The position numbers and the translations under genes are program-made. A stretch of 64,000 nt of DNA from Tannerellaceae bacterium. Its GTDB lineage: Bacteria > Bacteroidota > Bacteroidia > Bacteroidales > Tannerellaceae. The DNA is taken from assembly GCA_031288615.1 (NCBI GenBank), contig JAITRC010000004.1, positions 1 through 64,000 of the forward strand. The letters are read 5' to 3'. Of the stretch, positions 18,425-32,872 are shown piece after piece (within the stretch, counting starts at the first letter, position 1; each line of letters starts with the position of its first letter). The notes below the pieces were generated by a model. The model saw only the letters and a program-made list of their open reading frames with translations. It was not told where the DNA came from and ran no database searches.

Positions 18425-20624
18425 GGGTCACCCTGTCGTTAAGTTCGGACAGTTTAGCGTTATTCCAACGGTCGGTAGTGCCCACAAGATAGCCTGTGAT
18501 CCGCTGAAGGCGGTCTATACGCTGACTCCCGCAATGGGGACACTCCATCATCTGCGAGGACGCATTCTCATATCCGCAATCCGTACAGCGGTTCCGGTTG
18601 TGATTGACGGAAGCGTAACCCATATCGTATTTGTCCATCAAATCGACGACGGTCATGATGGCTTCAGGGTTATGGGTGGCATCGCCGTCTATCTCCACGT
18701 AAAAGATATGGCCTCCTCGCGTCAGCTCATGATAGGGAGCCTCGACACGGGCTTTATGGTGGGCGCTACACTTGTAATACACCGGGACGTGGTTGGAATT
18801 GGTGTAATAATCGCGGTCGGTGATGCCTTCGAGCCGTCCGAAGTGCTTTTGGTCAACACGGGTGAAGCGACCGGCAAGTCCTTCGGCAGGGGTGGCGAGG
18901 ATGCTGTAGTTATGCTGATAGAGTTCGCTGAACGCTAAAGCTTTGTCGCGCATCTTGGTGACTATCTTCAAACCTAAAGCTTGGGCGTGAGTGCATTCGC
19001 CGTGGTGCTTGCCCGTGAGGGCAACCAAAGCCTCCGCCAAACCGATAAACCCGATGCCCAACGTACCTTGATTGATCACACTCTCTATCGTGCTGTCCGG
19101 TTTCAGTCCTTCGCAATCTTCCCAGAGGACGGACATTAACAAAGGGAACTGTTTGGCCAGGGCGGTCTTTTGAAACTCGAAGCGACGGTGAAGCTGTAAA
19201 GCCGCCAGATCAAGCACCTCATCCAGTTTGGCGAAGAAAGCGGCCTCCCTTTCGGCTTCGTCGGAGACTCCCCTACTCTCAATGGCGATACGGACAAGGT
19301 TAATGGTCGAGAAGGAAAGGTTGCCTCTACCGATGGATGTTTTCTTACCGAAACGGTTCTCGAAGACACGGGTACGGCATCCCATAGTGGCCACTTCATG
19401 CTCAAAGCGACGGGGATCTTCGGGTCGCCATTCCTCACTCAGGTTGTAGGTGGCGTCAAGATTCAGGAAGTTGGGGAAAAAGCGATGTGCGCTGACCTTA
19501 CAAGCCAACTGATAGAGGTCATAGTTCCTGTCTTCAGGCAGATAACTTACCCCTCGTTTCTTCTTCCATATCTGTATGGGGAAGATGGCCGTGACACCCG
19601 TCCCGACACCTCTGTCGGTACTCAACAGCAGTTCCCGCATGATACAACGCCCTTCGGCGGACGTATCCGTCCCATAGTTGATAGAACTAAAAACAACCTG
19701 GTTCCCACCACGGGAGTGTATCGTATTCATGTTGTGAATAAAAGCCTCCATCGCCTGGTGTACTCGCACCACAGTACGGTTAATAGCTTGCTGTATCACA
19801 CGTTCTTCGCCCGTAAGGCTGTCTAACGGCTTCTTCAGGAAGTCATCCGGCTCTACTTGTTCAAGATGGGTATAGTCTTCACCCGTAAAACCGGCAATCG
19901 TACGAAGCTCTTCCACGAAACTACGTCGCACGTAAGGTGCCATATAAAAGTCAAAAGCCGGAATAGCTTGCCCGCCGTGCATCTCATTCTGCGCCGTTTC
20001 AAGGGAGATACAAGCCAGCATACTTGCCGTTTCTATCCGTTTGGCAGGACGCGATTCTCCATGTCCGGCACAAAAACCGCCACCCAACACCTTGTCCAAA
20101 GGATGCTGCACGCAAGTCAAGCTCTTGGTGGGGTAATAATCCTTGTCATGGATGTGCAAATAGTTCCGGTGTATTGCTTCCTTGACACGGGAATCAAGTA
20201 GGTAATCGTCTACAAAAGGTTTGGTCGTCTCGCTGGCAAACTTCATCATCATACCTGCCGGAGTGTCGGCATTCATGTTGGCATTCTCACGGGTGATGTC
20301 GTTAGATTTGGCATTGATTATCTCAAGGAAGATATCTCTTGTTTTGGCCTTGCGGGCAATACTACGCTGGTCTCGGTAGGCGATATATTTCTGAGCCACC
20401 TCTTTACGAGGGCTACTCATGAGTTCCAGTTCGACAAGGTCTTGTATTTCCTCCACCGTCATCTGCTCTTTGCCGGTAACGCCGATACGGTCGGCAATCT
20501 GCCTGACTAAAGATGCATCTTCCCCCGCCGATGTTTGTAGCATAGCGCGGCGAACAGCCGCCATAATCTTTTCTTCATTGAAGCCGACAACGCGCCCGTC
20601 CCTCTTTACAACCGTTTGTATCAT
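18417..20624 (-). CDS. nrdD: Anaerobic ribonucleoside-triphosphate reductase NrdD
   Basis: A 735-residue class III ribonucleotide reductase. An N-terminal ATP-cone (residues 1–90, VVKRDGRVVGFNEEKI) regulates activity by dATP/ATP. The barrel domain contains HIHDKDYYPTKSLTC and the NLVRIA segment. A C-terminal zinc site uses C680, C683, C695 and C698, and the glycyl radical would form on Gly711 (RITGYLVG). The start at 20624 was chosen to match the ATP-cone. A full -7 consensus box lies 28 nt upstream. It forms an operon with nrdG and the binding lipoprotein. Confidence 0.95.
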   Translation of the reverse strand: MIQTVVKRDGRVVGFNEEKIMAAVRRAMLQTSAGEDASLVRQIADRIGVTGKEQMTVEEIQDLVELELMSSPRKEVAQKYIAYRDQRSIARKAKTRDIFLEIINAKSNDITRENANMNADTPAGMMMKFASETTKPFVDDYLLDSRVKEAIHRNYLHIHDKDYYPTKSLTCVQHPLDKVLGGGFCAGHGESRPAKRIETASMLACISLETAQNEMHGGQAIPAFDFYMAPYVRRSFVEELRTIAGFTGEDYTHLEQVEPDDFLKKPLDSLTGEERVIQQAINRTVVRVHQAMEAFIHNMNTIHSRGGNQVVFSSINYGTDTSAEGRCIMRELLLSTDRGVGTGVTAIFPIQIWKKKRGVSYLPEDRNYDLYQLACKVSAHRFFPNFLNLDATYNLSEEWRPEDPRRFEHEVATMGCRTRVFENRFGKKTSIGRGNLSFSTINLVRIAIESRGVSDEAEREAAFFAKLDEVLDLAALQLHRRFEFQKTALAKQFPLLMSVLWEDCEGLKPDSTIESVINQGTLGIGFIGLAEALVALTGKHHGECTHAQALGLKIVTKMRDKALAFSELYQHNYSILATPAEGLAGRFTRVDQKHFGRLEGITDRDYYTNSNHVPVYYKCSAHHKARVEAPYHELTRGGHIFYVEIDGDATHNPEAIMTVVDLMDKYDMGYASVNHNRNRCTDCGYENASSQMMECPHCGSQRIDRLQRITGYLVGTTDRWNNAKLSELNDRVTHD

Positions 20625-20652
20625 ATCCGAATGTTTCTTGTGAAGCTGTCCA

Positions 20653-20660
20653 CAAAGGTA
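20653..20660 (-). promoter_or_regulatory. -7 box upstream of nrdD
   Basis: The minus strand reads TACCTTTG, a full match to TAnnTTTG, 28 nt before the nrdD start. The remaining roughly 185 bp up to the glycosyltransferase gene are AT-rich and contain an AACTTC/GAAGTT inverted repeat and a possible terminator for the upstream operon. No riboswitch-like structure was recognised. Confidence 0.6.
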
Positions 20661-20780
20661 ATGGCTCTCTGCATATAGTCTTCCCAATTTATCTCATTTC
20701 GGAACTTCTACGATTGTGAAGTTTTCTAAAGTCAACCGTCAATCATCTATTTATCATCCATTTGATTTTCTACCGCTGTC

Positions 20781-20797
20781 AAAAAGTTTCCCGAAAC
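20781..20797 (-). terminator. Possible terminator after the metG–glycosyltransferase operon
   Basis: On the minus strand GTTTCGGGAAAC can fold into a short hairpin (4-bp stem, CGGG loop) followed directly by TTTTT. It lies about 50 nt after the stop of the second glycosyltransferase gene. The stem is short, so the call is tentative. A second inverted repeat (AACTTC/GAAGTT) lies further downstream at about 20703–20723 but lacks a T-run. Confidence 0.4.
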
Positions 20798-20845
20798 AGA
20801 TAATCCACCTCGTCTTGGAGTTACCCAAAAGAGACACCTAAGACA

Positions 20846-21799
20846 TTACTGTTTATCGAATCTATTTCTGCAACCCTTGATAAACGATTGCACAAAAACC
20901 TTATACTCCGAGAATCGTAATCTCAGGATGAAATAAATTGAATACTTGATGAATAGCTTACAAGTTGCCTTCTTACCTTTGTATGTATACTCGATGTATC
21001 CGATATTTCGGTAGTAAATAACTCCCCGATTATTCTCATAAATAAGAATCAGAAACCTTCGGCAACCCGGAAAGACAAGCCCCAGTTTTCCCTTTTCCGA
21101 AGGATGGTAATGAATACTTTTGGCTACCGTGGCGACGGAGAACCCATTGCTGAGCGAGCGATAAAGATACTCCATCTCATCGCCCAGTATAAACATCTCT
21201 TTTTTTATAAAGCCGATCTTTTCAGGAATCCTGCGGTTAATCAGTGTACCGTTAAAGGGATTGGCCACGTTGGGGATAATATCTACGTCTGTGAAATCAT
21301 CCATCGTTCTCCTGACTCTTTCCCAACCGAAAGACAAGGAATGTCTATCCTGTATACTTACCACCAACGCATTGGCGTAGTCCAAGTGATGAGTATGTGC
21401 TCCGGCCAATAATTGTTCCAATCCATCTTCTGCCGGTATTCCATCGTCATCCATCATCCACAACCATTCATACCCGTCACGGTATGCCGCTACCATACCG
21501 GCGTAAAAACCACCCGCACCCCCGTCATTTACGCATTTATAAACATAGTTAATCCGAATATCCTTTCCTCCATACGATGGGATCAAAGAGGTAAGCACTA
21601 AGTCTTGGTCTGCATTTCTGTCCGGAAGATTAGGAATAAAGTGATACGATAACAGCATTTCGGCCGTATCTATCTCCGAATGGTTATCTATAATATAGAT
21701 CGCGTCCGGAGCAAGCGTTTGCTTGCAAATGGATTCCAAACAAGTCGAGAGCAGCTCTTTCCTATTATGAGTAACTACAATGGCAACTACCTGACTCAT
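20846..21799 (-). CDS. Family 2 glycosyltransferase (second of a tandem pair)
   Basis: A 317-residue GT-A type transferase. The N-terminal Rossmann-like strand (VVAIVVTHNRKELL), NDGGAGGFYAG and the metal-binding MMDDDG (Asp117–119) place it near the galactofuranosyl/rhamnosyl-transferase branch. A basic, aromatic-rich C-terminal end (about 270–317) may sit on the membrane. It is clearly a duplicate of the gene upstream: the first 110 residues are nearly identical in pattern, while the C-terminal third diverges. It probably adds a sugar to a surface glycan; donor and acceptor are unknown. It starts 3 nt after its twin. Confidence 0.85.
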   Translation of the reverse strand: MSQVVAIVVTHNRKELLSTCLESICKQTLAPDAIYIIDNHSEIDTAEMLLSYHFIPNLPDRNADQDLVLTSLIPSYGGKDIRINYVYKCVNDGGAGGFYAGMVAAYRDGYEWLWMMDDDGIPAEDGLEQLLAGAHTHHLDYANALVVSIQDRHSLSFGWERVRRTMDDFTDVDIIPNVANPFNGTLINRRIPEKIGFIKKEMFILGDEMEYLYRSLSNGFSVATVAKSIHYHPSEKGKLGLVFPGCRRFLILIYENNRGVIYYRNIGYIEYTYKGKKATCKLFIKYSIYFILRLRFSEYKVFVQSFIKGCRNRFDKQ

Positions 21800-21802
21800 G
21801 CT

Positions 21803-22774
21803 TCACTTGTATTTATTCCTACACCCATTGATAAATGATTGAAGAAAAACCCGATACTCCAGGAATCGCAATCGTGTAATAAAGAAAATTGAATACTTCA
21901 CAACTGCTTCGCATACCTTCTTTTTACTTCCATAGGTATAGGTGAGGTATCCTTGATTCCGATAAAAGATAGCAGCCCTGTCTCGATCCTTCCCCACATA
22001 TCCAAACATTTGTGGCCCTTTGCTGAAAAAGGGGAGCAAGGGTGCCCTCTGTACCCTGTTTGGAGGATGGTAATGAATACTCTTTACAACCGTCCCTATC
22101 GAAAACCCGTTTCTCATGGATCGCAAAAAGTATTCAGCCTCATCCCCCCAAATCACCATTTCCTTCTTTATAAAGCCGATCTTCGCCGGAATCCTGCGGT
22201 TTATCAATGTACCGTTAAAAGGATTCACCGCATTATGGATAATCTCAACACCTTTATAATCGTCAATGGTTGTCTTGGCTTTCGCCAAACCAAATTCCAA
22301 ACCGAAAGCTAAGGAATACCTATCCTCTATACTCACCACCAACGCATTGGCATAATCCAAGTTATGGGTATTAGCGCCGGTCAGTAACTGCTCCAGACCA
22401 TCCTCTACCGGAATACCGTCGTCATCCATCATCCACAACCATTCGTACCCATCATGGTATGCCGCTACCATGCCTGCATAAAATCCCCCCGCACCACCAT
22501 CATTTACACGTTTATAAATGTAGTTAATCCGGATATCCTTTCCCTCATACGATGGGATCAAAGAGGTAAGCACCAAGTCTTGGTCTGCATTTCTGTCCGG
22601 TAATCCGGAAATAAATTGATAAGAAAGTAGTGTTTCAGCGGTATCTATTTCCGAATGGTTATCTACAATATAGATGGCGTCCGGTGGCAGTGTTTGCTTG
22701 CGAATGGATTCCAAACAAGTACAAAGAAGTGCTTTCCTGTTGTAAGTCACTACGACAGCGGCCACCTTATTCAT
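21803..22774 (-). CDS. Family 2 glycosyltransferase (first of a tandem pair)
   Basis: A 323-residue GT-A glycosyltransferase with the same signatures as its downstream twin: AAVVVTYNRKALL, NDGGAGGFYAG and MMDDDG (Asp117–119). The C-terminal half contains FNGTLINRRIP and a basic amphipathic end. It starts 3 nt after the metG stop and ends 3 nt before its twin, so the three genes form one transcription unit. No other cell-envelope sugar genes are adjacent, so the glycan target is unknown. The different C-terminal halves suggest that the copies may now use different acceptors. Confidence 0.85.
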   Translation of the reverse strand: MNKVAAVVVTYNRKALLCTCLESIRKQTLPPDAIYIVDNHSEIDTAETLLSYQFISGLPDRNADQDLVLTSLIPSYEGKDIRINYIYKRVNDGGAGGFYAGMVAAYHDGYEWLWMMDDDGIPVEDGLEQLLTGANTHNLDYANALVVSIEDRYSLAFGLEFGLAKAKTTIDDYKGVEIIHNAVNPFNGTLINRRIPAKIGFIKKEMVIWGDEAEYFLRSMRNGFSIGTVVKSIHYHPPNRVQRAPLLPFFSKGPQMFGYVGKDRDRAAIFYRNQGYLTYTYGSKKKVCEAVVKYSIFFITRLRFLEYRVFLQSFINGCRNKYK

Positions 22775-22777
22775 GCT

Positions 22778-24472
22778 TCAGCTATTAGTGGATACTATAG
22801 GGCGGAGTTTTTGTACCTGGATTTCAATAGTGGCGTCATCTATTTTTTCAAACAAAAGCTCGGGGACACCCAAGTCATGGTCGGCAGAAAGCAGGTCGGC
22901 AGCCCCCAACCGGTTCCATGGGAAAGGAGATATGTTCAGTATTTTATTCAGACGTTCCACACTCATAGGGAGAAAAGGCTCGAAGACAATGGACAAATTC
23001 GCCGCTACCTGCAAAGCAATGTTCAGTATTGTTGCCGTGCGTGACATATCCGTTTTGGCTGTCTTCCACGGCTCAGTGTCGGCCAAATACTTATTACCTA
23101 TGCGTGCAAGGTTCATGGCTTCCCGCTGGGCGTCACGGAAATGGAAGGTATCCATCCATCCTTCTACCGCTTTGCGGATACCGGCTATCTCTGTCAAGGT
23201 TTCTTGGTCGTAACCCGTCAACTCACCTCTCTGCGGCACCTTTCCGCCAAAGTATTTCTCCGTTAATACGACGGCGCGGTTCACGAAATTACCCAGTATG
23301 GCTACAAGTTCATTGTTGTTCCGTGCCTGAAAGTCCTTCCACGTAAAATCATTGTCTTTGGTCTCCGGAGCATTCGCCGTCAAGACGTAACGCAAGACAT
23401 CCTGTTTACCCGGAAGTTCTTCCAAATACTCATGCAGCCATACCGCCCAATTGCGTGAAGTGGATATCTTGTCCCCTTCAAGATTGAGAAATTCGTTAGC
23501 CGGCACGTTGTCCGGTAGGTTGAACGACCCCTCAGCTTTCAACATGACGGGAAAAACAATGCAGTGGAACACGATATTGTCTTTCCCGATGAAATGAATC
23601 ATACGGGTTTCCGCATCTTTCCACCACTTTTCCCAGTCGTTAGGAAGAAGCTCCCGCGTATTGGAGATATAGCCTATCGGAGCATCAAACCAGACATAAA
23701 GCACCTTCCCTTCCGCATCTGCGAGAGGAACGGGGATACCCCAATCAAGGTCACGGCTGACGGCTCGCGGTTGCAAACCCAAGTCCAGCCAACTCTTACA
23801 CTGCCCAAAGACGTTTGTTTTCCACTCCGTATGTCCTTCGAGTATCCACTCTTTGAGGAAGGCTTCATGTTTATCCAAAGGCAAATACCAATGCTTCGTT
23901 TCCCGCAATACGGGAACACTTCCGCTTATTGCCGAGTGAGGATCAACCAGTTCCGTCGGACTGAGGGAAGTGCCACAGGATTCACACTGGTCTCCATAAG
24001 CACGCATGTTACCACAATGGGGACAAGTTCCCGTGATATAACGATCGGCCAAAAATTGCCCTACCTCTTCGTCGTAATATTGCTCGGTCGTTTTCTCAAT
24101 AAACTCTCCCTTATTATACAAACTCAGAAAAAACTCTGCCGACGTTTCATAATGTATCTTCGACGTCGTACGAGAATAGATGTCGAACGAGATACCGAAA
24201 TCCTCAAAAGACTGCCGTATCATCTTATGGTAACGGTCTACCACCTCTTGTGGACTAACACCCTCATTACGTGCACGCAAAGTAATGGGCACCCCATGCT
24301 CGTCGGAGCCTCCTATCATCAGCACCTCCTCACCTTTCTTCCGCAAGTAACGCACGTAGATATCCGCCGGCACATAAACCCCTGCCAGATGCCCGATATG
24401 CACAGGTCCATTTGCATAAGGTAAAGCGGTAGTTACCAGCGTGCGCTTAAATTGCCCTTGTCCACCCTTCAT
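22778..24472 (-). CDS. metG: Methionyl-tRNA synthetase lacking the C-terminal tRNA-binding domain
   Basis: A 564-residue class I synthetase that charges tRNA-Met. HIGH is at residues 25–28, the zinc-binding insert (CPHCGN…CESCG) near 150–170, the KMSKS equivalent is KISTS, and the anticodon-binding helices follow. Most Bacteroidales MetG proteins are near 680 residues because of a C-terminal Trbp111/EMAP-like domain. This one stops right after the linker (…[15 protein letters not shown]). The catalytic core is complete, so it should be active. The two glycosyltransferase genes begin 3 nt later, where the missing domain would have been. Confidence 0.93.
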   Translation of the reverse strand: MKGGQGQFKRTLVTTALPYANGPVHIGHLAGVYVPADIYVRYLRKKGEEVLMIGGSDEHGVPITLRARNEGVSPQEVVDRYHKMIRQSFEDFGISFDIYSRTTSKIHYETSAEFFLSLYNKGEFIEKTTEQYYDEEVGQFLADRYITGTCPHCGNMRAYGDQCESCGTSLSPTELVDPHSAISGSVPVLRETKHWYLPLDKHEAFLKEWILEGHTEWKTNVFGQCKSWLDLGLQPRAVSRDLDWGIPVPLADAEGKVLYVWFDAPIGYISNTRELLPNDWEKWWKDAETRMIHFIGKDNIVFHCIVFPVMLKAEGSFNLPDNVPANEFLNLEGDKISTSRNWAVWLHEYLEELPGKQDVLRYVLTANAPETKDNDFTWKDFQARNNNELVAILGNFVNRAVVLTEKYFGGKVPQRGELTGYDQETLTEIAGIRKAVEGWMDTFHFRDAQREAMNLARIGNKYLADTEPWKTAKTDMSRTATILNIALQVAANLSIVFEPFLPMSVERLNKILNISPFPWNRLGAADLLSADHDLGVPELLFEKIDDATIEIQVQKLRPIVSTNS

Positions 24473-24506
24473 TCTTCCCTTTCTCTATATCCCTTACAGT
24501 GAAATA

Positions 24507-24514
24507 CAAAGGTA
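24507..24514 (-). promoter_or_regulatory. -7 box upstream of metG
   Basis: The minus strand reads TACCTTTG, a full consensus match, 34 nt before the metG start. It lies in the divergent region shared with the plus-strand TPR gene, whose own -7 box is about 50 bp away. Confidence 0.6.
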
Positions 24515-24538
24515 GCCCTTTTCAAAGAGTTGTAAAGA

Positions 24539-24570
24539 TTTGTCCTTCCCGAAATATCGGAATACTTTTG
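24539..24570 (+). promoter_or_regulatory. Bacteroidota-type promoter of the TPR gene
   Basis: TTTG (24539–24542) and TACTTTTG (24563–24570) are separated by 20 bases, the classical -33/-7 layout of the Bacteroidota housekeeping sigma factor. The ATG follows 28 nt after the -7 box. This is the best two-element promoter found in the window. Confidence 0.7.
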
Positions 24571-24598
24571 CACTACGGGATTTTAATAGACAGGATAA

Positions 24599-29216
<4,618 letters not shown>

Positions 29217-29220
<4 letters not shown>

Positions 29221-31394
29221 TCGACAGTAGCGATCTGCGGCACTCCTTCGGAAACATCAAGCTTGAGGGAAACACCGCCGGAAAGGGTTGTACGAAGAAG
29301 AAAATCGGCGATAGGGTCTTCGATATGTTTCTGAATAGCACGCTTGAGGGGGCGTGCGCCGTACTGTACATCATCAGCTTCAGCTGCTATATAATCCTTA
29401 GCCTCAGGCGTGAGCATGAGAGACAGCCCCAATTCGGAAAGACGCTTATAGAGCGATAACAACTCAATGTCAATGATCCGGTGGATAGATTCTTTAGAAA
29501 GCGAGGAGAAGGTAATAAGATCGTCTATCCGGTTAAGGAACTCAGGAGTAAAGGCTTTTTGAAGTGCCTTTTGGATGATACTGCGTGAATGCTCTTTGTC
29601 GTCAGAGCCGTTGGAAGAAGAGAACCCTATACCCCGTCCAAAGTCTTTGAGTTGTCTTGACCCGACGTTGGAGGTCATGATAAGGATAGTATTCTTGAAG
29701 TCGACCTGCCTACCAAGACCGTCGGTGAGCCTACCTTCATCGAGTACTTGAAGGAGGAGATGGAAGACGTCGGGGTGAGCCTTCTCTATCTCGTCGAGGA
29801 GCACGACAGAGTAAGGATGTCGGCGTATTTTTTCGGTGAGCTGTCCGCCTTCTTCGTAACCGACATAACCCGGAGGTGCCCCGATAAGCCGTGAGACGGC
29901 AATCTTCTCCAAATATTCGCTCATGTCAATACGTATCAACGCATCGGCCGTACCGAAAAGGTACTCGGCAAGTTTTTTGGCAAGGTGTGTTTTACCCACA
30001 CCCGTTGGGCCAAGGAACATAAATGTACCGACCGGTTTATCGGGGTCTTTCAATCCTGTACGGTTTCGGCGAATCGCTTTGACTACCTGCGTAACCGCTT
30101 CATCCTGCCCGATGACCTGTTGTTTGAGGAGAGTCTCCATCTCCAGAAGACGGATATTTTCTTCGGTGGCAATACGGTGGACAGGTATACCGGACATAAG
30201 CGCGACCACTTCGGCTATTTTATCTGCGTCTACGGTATAACGATTATCCACCAACCCTTTCTCCCATTCCCGTCTGGCATTGGCAAGGGAAGCGGCGACC
30301 TCCCGTTCGGCATCACGCAAGTTAGCCGCAAGTTCAAAGCGTTGGGATTGAGCGGCGACACGCTTCCTGTCAGCAAGGTCACGCAGACGTTCTTCAAGTT
30401 CTTCGATATACGGAGGCATCACCACATTAAGCATGTGGCTACGCGACCCCGCCTCATCAAGGGCATCAATGGCTTTGTCGGGGAAATACCGGTCGCTGAC
30501 ATACCGGCTTGTCAGTTTTACACAAGCCGAAAGAGCTTCGTCGGTATACTTGACGCGATGATGATCTTCATACCGCATCTTGATATTTCGCAGGATGGTG
30601 TGAGTTTCTTTCTCTGTGGCCGGTTCGACGAGAATCTTCTGAAAACGGCGTTCAAGGGCACCATCACCTTCGATACCTTTCCTGTACTCGCTCAATGTGG
30701 TTGCGCCTATGCACTGTATTTCTCCGCGTGCAAGTGCCGGTTTAAGTATGTTGGCAGCATCCATTGATCCGGCGGCGGAACCAGCTCCCACCAGCGTATG
30801 TATCTCGTCAATGAAAAGGATGATATTGGGATTCTTCCGTACCTCACTCAAAACACCTTTGATACGCTCTTCAAACTGCCCCCTATATTTCGTACCGGCA
30901 ACAAGTAAAGTCAAGTCAAGGTTAATAATCCGTTTATCAAACAGGACAGGAGCGACCTGCTTATTCACGACACGGAAAGCTAATCCTTCTACAATGGCTG
31001 ACTTGCCAACTCCCGGCTCCCCGATGAGGACAGGATTATTTTTTTTTCTACGGCTCAGTATCTGTACGAGCCGCTCCATTTCCTTTTCACGTCCCACCGT
31101 AGGGTCAAAATATCCCTCTGCGGCAGCCTTTGTCATATCCATGCCAAACTTATCCAGCAACGGAGTATTCGACTTCGCCCCTTGATCGCTGAGGGTAGTC
31201 GGTTGCGGCTGGTTTCCACGAGAAACATTTTCATTGCGGGAAGCGGGAATATCCTCATCGTCCTCATCATCACCCGTATAACCGGCGGTTATCCACGTCA
31301 AATCATGGACATTCGCAGCATTTACCGGTGGAAGGGCTGTCACGTGAAAGAAATCCTTGGCAGCATTCATATCCTTGACTTTGTTGAATCTCAT
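29217..31394 (-). CDS. ClpC-type AAA+ ATPase lacking the N-terminal domain
   Basis: A 725-residue Clp ATPase with two AAA+ modules: Walker A at 125–132 (GEPGVGKS), DEIH at 196–199, and second Walker A at 462–469 (GPTGVGKT). A UVR-like coiled middle part with [13 protein letters not shown] (353–365) marks the ClpC branch. GIGF (588–591) is the ClpP-docking loop, so it should feed ClpP. Normal ClpC (about 840 residues) begins with two Clp_N repeats; here they are absent. Residues 1–75 form an acidic linker resembling the stretch just before the first AAA+ module. The trpF stop lies only 20 nt upstream, so no N-domain is encoded in place. Confidence 0.9.
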
Positions 31395-31414
31395 CTAATT
31401 AAGGTGTGCAAAAT

Positions 31415-32038
31415 CTATGCCGACAAAAGGGAATTAAGAAAAGTTCTCAATTGAGCGACGTCTTTGAGACCAGGCGAGGTTTCAAAACCACTGTTTAAGT
31501 CAATACCGGCGAAACGAGGATGACGGAAGCGTGTGACCACTTCCGCCGTTTCGGGGCGTAATCCTCCACTGAGTAAAAAAGGGGTCTGCCCTATATACGC
31601 GTCAAGAACTGTCCAATCAAATGAACGTCCCGACCCACCATAAGTATCGCACTTCGTATCAAAAAGGAAGTAGTCTACCGTTCCTTCATAAGGAATGGCT
31701 TTATTTAAATCGGCGGCTGTCGCTACGGGGATAGCCTTGATCACTCCTACTCCCTGCCGACGAAACCTCCGACAGCAGTCAGGCAACTCCGTACCATGCA
31801 ATTGCAGAAAAGTCGGGCGGTAACGCAGCATCTCCGAAAACTCATCTTCCGTCGCATTCACAGAAACACAGACAGTCCCCATCTTTCCTCCGGTAAGCGA
31901 AAAAAATGCTTCTCCTGCAGGTGGACGGAAACAACGAGGTGACTTGGTATAGAAGATATATCCTATCAAGTCTATCCCCAGCGCCGCTACATCATGGATA
32001 TTCTCCGGATCATTCATCCCGCATACCTTCACTATCAT
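31415..32038 (-). CDS. trpF: Phosphoribosylanthranilate isomerase TrpF
   Basis: A 207-residue TIM-barrel enzyme catalysing the third step of tryptophan synthesis from anthranilate. The first strand KVCGM carries the catalytic cysteine; FLLSGGLRPE and GIDLNSGFETSPGLKD form the phosphate-binding end, with the catalytic Asp in the strand around VDYFLFDT. It overlaps trpC by 4 nt (ATGA). trpA, which normally follows in Bacteroidales, is replaced by the Clp gene. Confidence 0.95.
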   Translation of the reverse strand: MIVKVCGMNDPENIHDVAALGIDLIGYIFYTKSPRCFRPPAGEAFFSLTGGKMGTVCVSVNATEDEFSEMLRYRPTFLQLHGTELPDCCRRFRRQGVGVIKAIPVATAADLNKAIPYEGTVDYFLFDTKCDTYGGSGRSFDWTVLDAYIGQTPFLLSGGLRPETAEVVTRFRHPRFAGIDLNSGFETSPGLKDVAQLRTFLNSLLSA

Positions 32039-32862
32039 CGTATCTTTTCGACAAAGGTTTGCAAAGCAGCACCTGGGTCTTCGGCCTTCATGAAAGCCTC
32101 ACCGATCAAAAACCCTCCGAACCCTGCCGCGCGGAGAGCCTGAACAGTTTCAGGCGAATCAATTCCACTTTCCGCCACAAGCAAAGGTGAACCCGATGTA
32201 TCGGCAAACTTAGCTTTGAGTGTTTGGGAAAGACGGAGGGAAGTTGTTACGTCAGTATGAAACGTGCCCAGATGGCGATTGTTCACACCCACCATATCCA
32301 CAAAGGGATTGATGTAACCCAGCTCATCCTCGTCATGCAGTTCTAACAATACCTCAAGCTGGAGGAAAGTTGCAAGTTCCGATAAACGGCGGCATTCTTC
32401 CCGCGTCAAGACAGCGGCAATCAAGAGTACGGCGTCGGCACCATAAGCGCGGGACTGGAAAAGTTGATAGTCATCAACTATAAAATCCTTACGAAGAAGC
32501 GGAAGCCGGACAGCGCGACGTGCCTGATCCAAATCCTTCAGTGATCCCCCGAAAAATTTTTCATCCGTCAGAATGGAGCAGGCCGATGCACCTCCCCATT
32601 CGTAAGCAGGTACGATAGTTGTCGCATCCGCGTGATGGTGCAACCATCCTTTTGAAGGGCTACGGCGCTTGAACTCTGCGATGACACCTGACGGAAGTGT
32701 ACCGTCTCGCAAGGGGTGGGATAAAGACTGCCGCATGGAACGCGGCCGGCGATAAAGACGAGAGCCTGCCCACTCTCTTAACACCGGAAGGGGCAGATTT
32801 TTTTTCTGCTCAGCTACTTCTACGCGCTTGTTGGCGACAATTTCCTGTAAAATATCCGCCAT
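32035..32862 (-). CDS. trpC: Indole-3-glycerol-phosphate synthase TrpC
   Basis: A 275-residue TIM-barrel enzyme closing the indole ring in tryptophan synthesis. Family marks are AEFKRRSPSKGWL with the catalytic lysine, LRKDFIVDDYQ, ELHDEDEL, GVNNRHLGTF and AESGID. It directly precedes trpF. The upstream gene, 10 nt away, is a purine permease rather than trpD. No leader peptide or attenuator with Trp codons was seen. The trp genes here are thus only a two-gene fragment of the usual set. Confidence 0.95.
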   Translation of the reverse strand: MADILQEIVANKRVEVAEQKKNLPLPVLREWAGSRLYRRPRSMRQSLSHPLRDGTLPSGVIAEFKRRSPSKGWLHHHADATTIVPAYEWGGASACSILTDEKFFGGSLKDLDQARRAVRLPLLRKDFIVDDYQLFQSRAYGADAVLLIAAVLTREECRRLSELATFLQLEVLLELHDEDELGYINPFVDMVGVNNRHLGTFHTDVTTSLRLSQTLKAKFADTSGSPLLVAESGIDSPETVQALRAAGFGGFLIGEAFMKAEDPGAALQTFVEKIR

Positions 32863-32872
32863 CTGTTTACTC

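Noticed and set aside
31394..31415. A frameshift hiding the Clp N-domain upstream of the ClpC-like gene
   Set aside because: Only 20 nt separate it from the trpF stop, and trpF is intact, so no Clp_N repeats are encoded in any frame there.
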